Of a stretch of 64,000 nucleotides of DNA, positions 1 through 7,201 are shown piece after piece. Source of the DNA: Bacteroidaceae bacterium (GTDB taxonomy: Bacteria > Bacteroidota > Bacteroidia > Bacteroidales > Barnesiellaceae_A); contig JAFQRE010000029.1 of NCBI GenBank assembly GCA_017410245.1, positions 1 to 64,000 of the forward strand. The letters run 5' to 3'. The translations under genes were made by a program, and so were the position numbers. The notes under the pieces are model-generated. The model was not told the DNA's origin. It made no database searches and saw only the letters and a list, made by a program, of their open reading frames with translations. Within the stretch, counting starts at the first letter, position 1. Each line of letters opens with the position of its first letter.

Positions 1-213
1 ATCCTCGCATGACAGATATTCCTTTTTAAGGGTAGTGGGGGAAATGTCTGGAAGGTTTTCTTGATGCACAACTTTTTCTAACTTTTGCTCTCGTAGGCGA
101 ACCTTGTAGCTTCGCTGTGAACATTTGTGAGAGCAAAACCGCGTACTCAGTTTATGGGCGATAAATTCTTTGCCACAAAACTGACAAACTTTTTTAACTT
201 CAATCTTGCTCAT
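1..213 (-). CDS. Partial zinc-finger/helix-turn-helix protein of mobile-element type (N-terminal 71 residues)
   Basis: An open frame reads from ATG at 213 off the left edge with no stop. It begins MSKIEVKKVCQFCGKEF and has a four-cysteine pattern (CQFC, then C-x3-C in RFCSHKC), followed by a basic stretch (QRSYKVRLREQK) and then KKEYLSCED, where related proteins begin an excisionase-like helix-turn-helix. Bacteroidales genomes carry many such proteins beside tyrosine integrases of integrative elements. From this I infer that it is an excisionase or accessory DNA-binding protein of an element lying mostly outside the window. The family assignment comes from pattern memory; the helix-turn-helix itself is not in view. 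Confidence 0.6.
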   Translation of the reverse strand, partial: MSKIEVKKVCQFCGKEFIAHKLSTRFCSHKCSQRSYKVRLREQKLEKVVHQENLPDISPTTLKKEYLSCED

Positions 214-332
214 ATTAGCGATATTTGGAAGGTGTCCACAACCTAGGCGAAATAACCGGCGAAATTTTCACTGACGATGTCCTAGGAGGGATAAATGATA
301 CTTTCGTGTAGAATGTAGAATTTACTTCGCCA

Positions 333-382
333 TTTCATTGCAGCCCATTGCACTCCATTGCACCTCGTTGCACTTCATTGCA
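333..382. repeat. Five 10-bp tandem repeats (iteron-like)
   Basis: Five consecutive 10-bp units share the core (C/T)CATTGCA or a one-base variant: ttcattgcag, cccattgcac, tccattgcac, ctcgttgcac, ttcattgcaa. The period is close to one helical turn, so each core faces the same side of the DNA. They lie upstream of the partial mobile-element protein gene. Possible roles are arm-type sites for an integrase or excisionase, or an operator array. The function is inferred. Confidence 0.6.
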
Positions 383-472
383 AAATCCGCTCAATCAAGC
401 ACTTAAAATTTTCTTGAATGATAACATTGGACATTGGGGGTGAAATAGGGCGAAGAAATATTGCGTAACGAT

Positions 473-567
473 GATAAACACTAATAAATGATTTTATCAC
501 CAAGAACAAAAAAAGCGCTCAAAATGAGCGCTTTGCGATAAACGATGATAAATCATTTTATCATTGG
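473..567. repeat. Imperfect direct repeat flanking the mnmE terminator
   Basis: Two copies starting at 473 and 537 agree at 22 of their first 26 bases (gataaac...taataaatgattttatca against gataaac...tgataaatcattttatca), 64 bp apart, with the mnmE terminator hairpin between them. The second copy starts 10 bases beyond the mnmE stop. They could be remnants of an attachment site or paired protein-binding sites. Confidence 0.4.
511..535 (-). terminator. Rho-independent terminator of mnmE
   Basis: The stem AAAGCGCTC / GAGCGCTTT (512-520 with 526-534) has a 5-base loop. Read on the minus strand, a run of seven T follows. It lies about 45 bases downstream of the mnmE stop codon. Confidence 0.85.
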
Positions 568-576
568 TATGCAAAT

Positions 577-2001
577 TTACTTTCCGATGCAGAAGCGAGA
601 GAAGATTGAGCCGAGGATATCATCGGTGGTTATTTGACCGGTTATTTCGCCGAGGTGGTGCATGCATTCGCGAATGTCTTGTGCTACGAAATCGGCGGGT
701 ATGTTGTTGCTGAGGCCGTCTGCTACTCGGGTTATGGCATAGAGGGCGTGTGTCAGTGCCTGATGATGTCGTGCATTGGTCACTATTATATCGTTATTGT
801 CGGCTGCGGGTAATCCGGCTGCTTCTATGAGTTGCTGCTCTAATTGCTCAATGCCTTGGTCGTTTTTGGCCGATATGCAAAGGGTAGGGGTATGAGGTCT
901 TTGTTCTAAGAGTGATGTTTGCAGTTTTTCGAGTATTGTCTTCTTGGTGCTGTCTATGAGGTCGGCTTTGTTAAATACAATTATAAGCTGTTTGTCTTGA
1001 CACAAGGGTAGTATGCGTTGCGCCAACTCTTCAACTTGTAGGGTGGGAGTTGTGCTGTCAATGAGCCAAATGGCTATTTCGCTTTGTTGCAACTTGCCGA
1101 ATGTGCGTTCTATACCCATACTTTCTATTGTGTCGTTGGTCTCACGTATTCCGGCTGTATCTATAAATCGGAATAGTATTCCTCCCAGCGTAATGGTATC
1201 TTCTATGACATCGCGCGTAGTTCCATGAATGTCGCTCACCAAAGCACGATCATCGTGAACAAGTCGGTTGAGCAGGGTAGATTTTCCGGCATTTGTCTCG
1301 CCAACTATGGCTACCGGGATACCATTTTTGATGGCGTTACCTACTGAGAATGAGCTGGCCAAACGACTAATCTCACTACTTATTTCTTGTATCAAAGTCA
1401 AGAGTTTTGCTCTGTCGGCAAATTGCACGTCTTCTTCGCTGAAATCGAGTTCGAGTTCGATGAGAGATACAAAATCGAGCAATTGCAAACGCAGTTCTGA
1501 CAATCGGCGACTAAACTGCCCACGCATTTGATTGATGGCCAATCGGTGAGCCGAAGCCGATGTTGCAGCAATGAGGTCGGCCACAGCCTCAGCTTGAGAC
1601 AGATCTATACGACCCGATGCAAATGCTCTACGGGTAAATTCGCCGGGATCGGCCATTCTGCAACCCACTGATAGAAGCAATGTTACGATGCGTTGTTGTA
1701 TATACTGTGAGCCATGGCAAGCTATTTCTACAGTATCTTCGCCTGTAAATGAGTGTGGCGTGCGAAATAGGGTGGCAACCACTTCGTCCACAACCTCTTC
1801 GCAGTCGTATATATAGCCAAATAGAGTTGTATTGGCCGGTTGTGTTGCTAATGATTTGGAGCGATGTGCCGGTCTGAAAATTTTATCGCACATTGCAATA
1901 GCATTACTACCGCTCACACGTATAACGGCTATACCTCCACTTCCGGCCGGTGTAGCTATAGCACAAATTGTGTCACCTATTTGATGATTTATAGTTGCCA
2001 T
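577..2001 (-). CDS. mnmE: tRNA uridine-5-carboxymethylaminomethyl modification GTPase MnmE
   Basis: MnmE (TrmE) works with MnmG to build the cmnm5 group on the wobble uridine of several tRNAs. The 474-residue protein has the full architecture: an N-terminal tetrahydrofolate-binding domain (from IAVIRVSG to about residue 120), a helical region, and an inserted G domain with P-loop GETNAGKST near residue 232, switch residues in TTRD, DTAG, and NKAD for guanine specificity. The C-terminus ends CIGK, the conserved cysteine motif of the family. Its start overlaps the upstream nuclease gene by 13 bases, so the two are probably translated from one message. Its 3' end faces the mobile-element edge. 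Confidence 0.97.
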   Translation of the reverse strand: MATINHQIGDTICAIATPAGSGGIAVIRVSGSNAIAMCDKIFRPAHRSKSLATQPANTTLFGYIYDCEEVVDEVVATLFRTPHSFTGEDTVEIACHGSQYIQQRIVTLLLSVGCRMADPGEFTRRAFASGRIDLSQAEAVADLIAATSASAHRLAINQMRGQFSRRLSELRLQLLDFVSLIELELDFSEEDVQFADRAKLLTLIQEISSEISRLASSFSVGNAIKNGIPVAIVGETNAGKSTLLNRLVHDDRALVSDIHGTTRDVIEDTITLGGILFRFIDTAGIRETNDTIESMGIERTFGKLQQSEIAIWLIDSTTPTLQVEELAQRILPLCQDKQLIIVFNKADLIDSTKKTILEKLQTSLLEQRPHTPTLCISAKNDQGIEQLEQQLIEAAGLPAADNNDIIVTNARHHQALTHALYAITRVADGLSNNIPADFVAQDIRECMHHLGEITGQITTDDILGSIFSRFCIGK

Positions 2002-2852
2002 GATTTCAGGTTGATGTTTTGTTCAATATAGTTTTCGAGCGAGTCGGGCAAATTGTAGAAGAAGTCTATTCCTGTTACAGTTTCTACACTATCTATTGTC
2101 ACTGCATATTTATATAGAGGTTCATCTATATCTTCGTTGGGCATTATGAAAGCGACTCCTTGTGGAGATGTTGAGTAGGGCGATACAATGGCCTTATAAA
2201 AGTATTCGGGTACTGCTACACGATTTTCTCCTATGGTCATGTATTCTCGTGGAACAATAGGGCCACACACTACAACGATGGCACTATCACGACGAGCCCA
2301 CGTGCGAACTCGGTTTTCCAATGTATTCCATAGTCCGGCATTGAGCGCATGTACTTGGGGGCAAATGTTACTCATGTAGAACGATTCTACCATAGCTTGT
2401 TTATCCCATTTCATATCGGCGGCAGGAGCCATGTGGCCACGATCAAATCCACTATGTGTATAGTCGGCATGACGCACTTTTACACCCTTTACCATAGGGT
2501 CTTCATCAAACCAATCGGTACGTTCCACAGAGCCATCTGTCTCATCTCTTGTCAATTCATATCCAACCCAATTGGCCAAACGCCACTCGTTGTTATAAGA
2601 TAGCGTATAACCTTTGTGACGAATAATCTGTGAAGAACGACCTTTGGCAGTACGAGCCATGTCGAGGTCTTGGATATGTTGCGATACCAATTCGCCATTG
2701 TATTTTGTTGTGCCTACGGTCTTTACGCTTTCACAACCTACCATATTCATCACGTAACCAACGGCAGTAATGAATATAACTAAAATTACTAACTGCACAT
2801 ATTTTGTAGGCTTGGTACGTCTGTTTTTGTGTGATTTTGATTTTCTTGTCAT
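1989..2852 (-). CDS. DNA/RNA non-specific endonuclease (NucA/Serratia type), membrane-anchored or exported
   Basis: This 287-residue protein has a basic N-terminus, one hydrophobic segment (about residues 19-37) and then a beta-beta-alpha-metal nuclease domain. The signature DRGHMAPAAD supplies the catalytic histidine, and LNAGLWNTLENRVR matches the helix carrying the metal-binding asparagine. Family members cut DNA and RNA without sequence preference and act outside the cytoplasm; the lone hydrophobic segment followed by VGCES could be an anchor or an export signal. It overlaps mnmE by 13 bases and is transcribed from a promoter that faces pepT. Roles in nucleotide scavenging or DNA degradation are inferred. 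Confidence 0.9.
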   Translation of the reverse strand: MTRKSKSHKNRRTKPTKYVQLVILVIFITAVGYVMNMVGCESVKTVGTTKYNGELVSQHIQDLDMARTAKGRSSQIIRHKGYTLSYNNEWRLANWVGYELTRDETDGSVERTDWFDEDPMVKGVKVRHADYTHSGFDRGHMAPAADMKWDKQAMVESFYMSNICPQVHALNAGLWNTLENRVRTWARRDSAIVVVCGPIVPREYMTIGENRVAVPEYFYKAIVSPYSTSPQGVAFIMPNEDIDEPLYKYAVTIDSVETVTGIDFFYNLPDSLENYIEQNINLKSWQL

Positions 2853-2883
2853 CTATTTATCAATATCTTTAATTTTGTGAATG

Positions 2884-2911
2884 CAAATGTACAAAAAATA
2901 TTGTACCTTTG
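2884..2911. promoter_or_regulatory. Overlapping divergent promoters with a palindromic operator candidate
   Basis: The plus-strand -7 element TACCTTTG (2904-2911) serves pepT. The minus-strand -7 element TACATTTG (2891 down to 2884) serves the nuclease/mnmE pair. Between and overlapping them is an exact inverted repeat GTACAA-N6-TTGTAC (2889-2906), so one bound protein could cover both promoters. Confidence 0.65.
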
Positions 2912-2940
2912 CCGTACTTAATATCGAATAATATAACACT

Positions 2941-4167
2941 ATGAATATGACACTCGTTGATAGATTTCTTCACTATGTGAGTTTCGATACACAGTCGGAC
3001 GAACTCACCAACATGACACCCAGTACACCTGGACAAATGGTATTTGCACAAGCACTTGAGCAAGAGTTGCGTCGCATTGGTCTGACAGAGATAACTCTTG
3101 ATGAAAATGGCTACTTAATGGCCACTTTGCCTGCCAATACCGACAAGGCAATACCCACTATAGGTTTCATAGCACACTTAGACACTGCCCCCGACATGAG
3201 CGGTCGCAATGTTCAACCTCGCATTGTCAAGGGTTATGATGGTGGTGACATTGTATTATGTGCCGAAGAGAATATTGTTTTGCGTCCAGCAGAGTTCCCC
3301 GAATTGCTCCATTATGTAGGTCAAGACCTCATTGTTACCAATGGTAAGACTCTTCTTGGTGCCGATGATAAAGCCGGTATTGCCGAGATTGTCACAGCAA
3401 TGGAATATCTTTTGGCTCACCCCGAGATTAAGCATGGTAAGATACGTGTTGCATTCAATCCCGACGAAGAGATTGGCCAAGGGGCTCACAAATTTGATGT
3501 CGAAGCCTTCGGTGCCGAGTGGGCATATACACTCGATGGTGGCGAGATCGGTGAGTTGGAGTATGAAAACTTCAATGCAGCCGGAGCACGCATCACATTC
3601 AAGGGTCGCAACGTTCACCCCGGTATGGCAAAAGACAAAATGATAAACTCGATGCTCATTGCCAACCAATACATGAGCATGCTTCCTGCCAACGAAACAC
3701 CCGAGCACACAGAGGGTTACGAAGGTTTCTTCCACCTTATATCTATAGAAGGTAACGTTGAGCAATCTACAATTGCGTATATCATTCGCGACCACGATCG
3801 TGCTCGATTTGAAGAACGTAAGGTACTTCTTCAACAAATTGCCGACCAATTAAATCAAACATATCCCGGTTGCGTAGAAGTAGATATTAAAGACCAATAC
3901 TACAACATGCGCGAGAAAGTAGAACCGGTTATTCACATCATCGACCTCGTGTCGCAAGCTATGCGCAATATCGATATAGAGCCCAAGGTAAAACCCATTC
4001 GTGGTGGTACAGACGGTGCACAACTCTCGTTCAAAGGGTTGCCTTGCCCCAATATCTTTGCCGGTGGTGTCAATTTCCATGGTCGTTATGAGTATGTACC
4101 TGTACAATCAATGGAAAAAGCCTCGAAACTTGTAGTTGAGATAGCTCGACTCGTAGCTGAGAAATAA
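2941..4167 (+). CDS. pepT: Peptidase T (tripeptide aminopeptidase)
   Basis: PepT is a cytoplasmic M20-family zinc peptidase that removes the N-terminal residue of tripeptides. The 408-residue length is standard. The metal and catalytic residues are visible: H79 and D81 in AHLDTAPD, D142 in GADDKAG, and the E176/E177 pair in PDEEIGQG, in line with the dinuclear zinc site of characterised PepT. A late histidine lies in [12 protein letters not shown]. The gene has its own TAnnTTTG promoter and is followed after 3 bases by miaA, so the two probably share a transcript. Confidence 0.96.
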   Translation: MNMTLVDRFLHYVSFDTQSDELTNMTPSTPGQMVFAQALEQELRRIGLTEITLDENGYLMATLPANTDKAIPTIGFIAHLDTAPDMSGRNVQPRIVKGYDGGDIVLCAEENIVLRPAEFPELLHYVGQDLIVTNGKTLLGADDKAGIAEIVTAMEYLLAHPEIKHGKIRVAFNPDEEIGQGAHKFDVEAFGAEWAYTLDGGEIGELEYENFNAAGARITFKGRNVHPGMAKDKMINSMLIANQYMSMLPANETPEHTEGYEGFFHLISIEGNVEQSTIAYIIRDHDRARFEERKVLLQQIADQLNQTYPGCVEVDIKDQYYNMREKVEPVIHIIDLVSQAMRNIDIEPKVKPIRGGTDGAQLSFKGLPCPNIFAGGVNFHGRYEYVPVQSMEKASKLVVEIARLVAEK

Positions 4168-4170
4168 CAT

Positions 4171-5073
4171 TTGCCGGTGAATACACTTGTTGTCATAACC
4201 GGACCTACCGGAGTAGGCAAAACAGATACTGCTATTTCCATAGCACAAGCATTGTCGGCGGAGATTATCTCCGCCGATTCTCGTCAATTATACCACGACA
4301 TTCCTATTGGTACCGCAGCGCCATCGGCACAACAAATGAAACTTATTCCACATCATTTTGTCGGCACTCTCAGTCTCGACGAATATTATAGTGCCGCACA
4401 ATTTGAGAATGATGTTATGACATTGTTACCAAAGCTCTTTGAGCGCTCGCCCTACGTTGTGATGTGCGGAGGCTCGATGCTATATATCGATGCTGTGTGC
4501 AAAGGTATTGATGAGATACCAACAATCTCGGACAAGATACGCAACATGGTATATGCCGAGTATGAGCAATATGGGTTGGATTACATGCTGCAACGCCTAC
4601 AAGAGCTCGACCCTCAACACTACGAAATCGTAGATAAGAAGAATTATAAACGTGTTGTACATGCTGTGGAGATATGTCTGCAAGCAGGACAACCATACTC
4701 ATCAATACGCACCGGCACAACCAAGCAACGACCATTTCGCATCATCAAGGTTGGTCTCAATCTACCACGCGAACAGCTCTTTGATCGCATCAATCGCCGA
4801 GTCTTGGCTATGATAGACGAAGGACTAATAGATGAAGCTAAACGCGTATATCACCTACGACATCTCAATTCACTCAATACGGTCGGTTTCAAAGAGATGT
4901 TTGCCTATTTTGATGGCACAATGGACTATGAAACAGCTGTTGCACGCATGCAGAAGAATACACGAGTGTATGCCAAAAAACAACTAACATGGTATGCCAA
5001 AGACGAAAGCATGAAGTGGTTTACGCCCAACGATCCGACCATATTGGAGTATATATTGCAACAATCGAAATAA
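4171..5073 (+). CDS. miaA: tRNA dimethylallyltransferase MiaA
   Basis: MiaA transfers a dimethylallyl group to N6 of A37 in tRNAs that read codons starting with U. The P-loop GPTGVGKTDTA stands at the N-terminus, followed by the DSRQLY motif that places the substrate adenosine, and the family regions around GGSMLYIDA and RPFRIIKVGL. The frame opens at TTG 4171, but GTG at 4177 (giving MNTLVVITGPTG) fits the family N-terminus better. No ATG is available, so the start is uncertain by two codons. The 300-residue length is normal. It lies 3 bases after pepT. Confidence 0.95.
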   Translation: MPVNTLVVITGPTGVGKTDTAISIAQALSAEIISADSRQLYHDIPIGTAAPSAQQMKLIPHHFVGTLSLDEYYSAAQFENDVMTLLPKLFERSPYVVMCGGSMLYIDAVCKGIDEIPTISDKIRNMVYAEYEQYGLDYMLQRLQELDPQHYEIVDKKNYKRVVHAVEICLQAGQPYSSIRTGTTKQRPFRIIKVGLNLPREQLFDRINRRVLAMIDEGLIDEAKRVYHLRHLNSLNTVGFKEMFAYFDGTMDYETAVARMQKNTRVYAKKQLTWYAKDESMKWFTPNDPTILEYILQQSK

Positions 5074-5105
5074 CAATAAAGATATCACATCAATTTCAAT
5101 AGGTA

Positions 5106-6413
5106 ATGAAAACATTCAAACAATTGACAATGGCACTATTGCTTGCTACCGCCATAGCGTCACCAATGCAAGCCTATACACCCACTGCCGAGAATTTGCA
5201 AGCACGAGAAGAATTTGCCGACAACCGCTTCGGAATTTTCATTCACTGGGGTATCTATAGTATGTTTGCCCAAGGCGAATGGTATTTGCAAAATTATCCC
5301 ATCGACAAATATGAGTATGCCAAGGTTGCCGATGCGTTCTATCCCCATCGTTTCAATGCGGCAGAATGGGTTTCGGCCATCAAAGCTTCGGGTGCAAAAT
5401 ATATCTGTTTCACATCGCGTCATCACGACGGATTTTCGATGTGGGATACCGAGCAATCGGACTATAACATCGTTGATGCCACGCCTTTTGGTCGCGACGT
5501 GTTGCGCGAACTTGCCGATGAGTGCCATCGTCAAGGCATCAAGTTGCACCTTTACTACTCGCACATAGATTGGGGTCGCGACGACTATCCGATGGGACGC
5601 ACTGCCAACGATGTGATAGGACGCAATCGCGACAATGAGAACTGGCCTCAATACTATGACTTTATGAACAAGCAACTCACCGAGTTGCTCACCCAATATG
5701 GCGAGATTGGTGCAATATGGTTTGATGGTTATTGGGATCGCGACCAAGATACAATACCTTTCAATTGGCAACTCGACGAGCAATATACTATGATTCACCG
5801 TTTGCAACCCTCGTGCCTTATAGGCAATAACCACCATGTTACTCCGAACGAAGGCGAAGACATTCAAATATTTGAACGCGACATACCCGGAGAAAATACC
5901 GCAGGTTTGTCGGGACAAGAAATAAGCCGTTTGCCTCTTGAAACATGCCAAACCATGAATGGCAAGTGGGGATATGTACTTCGTGACCAAAACTACAAGA
6001 GTGTGGAAACACTCATACGATACCTTGTGAGCACAGCAGCCAAAGGGGCAAACCTATTGCTTAATGTAGGTCCTCAGCCCAACGGTGAATTACCTGCGGC
6101 TGCTGTTGAACGACTTCAACGCATGGGAGAGTGGTTAAAAGAAAACGGCGAGACTATATATGGTACAGAAGCCGGCGACATAGAGGCTCAAGAGTGGGGT
6201 GTTACCACTCGTAAAGGCGAAAGATTATTTATTCACATCTTCAACTTGCAAGAGAAAGAACTTACATTGCCTCTTGATTGCAAGGTAAAAAGAGCCTATA
6301 CCTTTGCCGACAAAAAACCTATCAAATATAAGAAAACTCAAGAGGGTGTAAAATTGATATTTGACACTATTCCTTCCGGAGTAGATTATATTGTTGAACT
6401 TATAACACGATAA
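5106..6413 (+). CDS. Secreted alpha-L-fucosidase, GH29
   Basis: A signal peptide ends at about residue 23 (SPMQA). The mature chain opens with the GH29 hallmark FGIFIHWGIYSMFAQGEWY, then TSRHHDGFSMWDT and the nucleophile region AIWFDGYW with the expected catalytic aspartate at residue 207. GH29 enzymes release alpha-linked fucose from glycans such as mucin and milk oligosaccharides, and export places this one in the periplasm or on the cell surface. No SusC/SusD pair or other glycosidase is nearby, so it is not in a classic polysaccharide-utilisation locus. It follows miaA by 32 bases and precedes cutC by 6, suggesting co-transcription with unrelated genes. Confidence 0.93.
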   Translation: MKTFKQLTMALLLATAIASPMQAYTPTAENLQAREEFADNRFGIFIHWGIYSMFAQGEWYLQNYPIDKYEYAKVADAFYPHRFNAAEWVSAIKASGAKYICFTSRHHDGFSMWDTEQSDYNIVDATPFGRDVLRELADECHRQGIKLHLYYSHIDWGRDDYPMGRTANDVIGRNRDNENWPQYYDFMNKQLTELLTQYGEIGAIWFDGYWDRDQDTIPFNWQLDEQYTMIHRLQPSCLIGNNHHVTPNEGEDIQIFERDIPGENTAGLSGQEISRLPLETCQTMNGKWGYVLRDQNYKSVETLIRYLVSTAAKGANLLLNVGPQPNGELPAAAVERLQRMGEWLKENGETIYGTEAGDIEAQEWGVTTRKGERLFIHIFNLQEKELTLPLDCKVKRAYTFADKKPIKYKKTQEGVKLIFDTIPSGVDYIVELITR

Positions 6414-6419
6414 CTCAAT

Positions 6420-7163
6420 ATGAAACGCACACTTGAAGTATGTGCCGGCAGTGTAGAGAGTGTTGTAGCTGCTCGTAATGGAGGTGCGGGCAGGGTAGAA
6501 CTTTGTGCAGCGCTCGAAATTGGTGGCACCACACCTTCAGCCGGACTTATAGCAGAGGCTCGACAGATAGAAGGCATACAACTCAATGTTCTCATTCGCC
6601 CCCGAGGTGGAGACTTTCTGTATAACGAAGCGGAAATAAGATGCATGATACGTGACATCGAGATGGCGCATCAATTGGGAGCCGATGGTGTTGTGATAGG
6701 AGCCCTGACATCGCAAGGTAATATTGATAAAGATTGTTGCTCAAGACTCATCAATGCAGCCGGAAGTATGAGCGTTACTTTCCATAGAGCATTCGATATG
6801 TGCTGTAACCCCCTCAATGCACTCGAAGATATTATTGATATGGGGTGTCATCGCATACTCACATCAGGCCAAGCTCCTTCGGCTATCAAGGGTAGCGCAC
6901 TTATCAAGCAACTTATCGATAAGGCAAACAATCGTATTATCATCATGCCCGGCTGTGGAGTCAATGCCCATAATGCAACCACAATTATTAAAGAGACTTC
7001 TGCAACCGAGATTCATGCCTCAGCACGCACAGTTGTCAGCAGTCTTATGCAATATCGCAATGAAAGTGTAAGTATGGGCAACTCAGATTATGATGAATAC
7101 TCGCATATGGAAAGCGATATAGACATTATCAAACAAATAGTAGAGGCAATCAATAATATTTGA
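6420..7163 (+). CDS. cutC: CutC family protein
   Basis: The 247-residue protein matches the CutC TIM-barrel family along its length: LEVCAGSVESVVAA, AGRVELCAALEIGGTTPS, LIRPRGGDFLYN, VTFHRAFDMC and RILTSGQAPSA. CutC was first linked to copper tolerance in E. coli, but the biochemical role remains unsettled and a hydrolase activity has been proposed from its structure. It starts 6 bases after the fucosidase. The last codons and the stop lie inside a strong inverted repeat (7139-7174). Confidence 0.92.
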   Translation: MKRTLEVCAGSVESVVAARNGGAGRVELCAALEIGGTTPSAGLIAEARQIEGIQLNVLIRPRGGDFLYNEAEIRCMIRDIEMAHQLGADGVVIGALTSQGNIDKDCCSRLINAAGSMSVTFHRAFDMCCNPLNALEDIIDMGCHRILTSGQAPSAIKGSALIKQLIDKANNRIIIMPGCGVNAHNATTIIKETSATEIHASARTVVSSLMQYRNESVSMGNSDYDEYSHMESDIDIIKQIVEAINNI

Positions 7164-7174
7164 TTGCCTCTACT
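7139..7174. terminator. Inverted repeat spanning the end of cutC, probable terminator between convergent genes
   Basis: A perfect 14-bp stem (7139-7152 with 7161-7174) has an 8-base loop. The cutC stop codon TGA (7161-7163) starts the right arm, so the hairpin includes coding sequence. The transglutaminase-like gene ends at 7202 on the other strand. No good T-run follows on either side, so termination efficiency is uncertain. Confidence 0.6.
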
Positions 7175-7201
7175 TATGCGATTAAAATAACATTCCTCTG
7201 C

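Noticed and set aside
333..382. Short repeats considered as a CRISPR array
   Set aside because: The units are 10 bp, directly adjacent and without spacers.
3256..3849. 197-residue reading frame on the minus strand
   Set aside because: It lies wholly inside pepT on the opposite strand, and its protein has no family pattern or start context.
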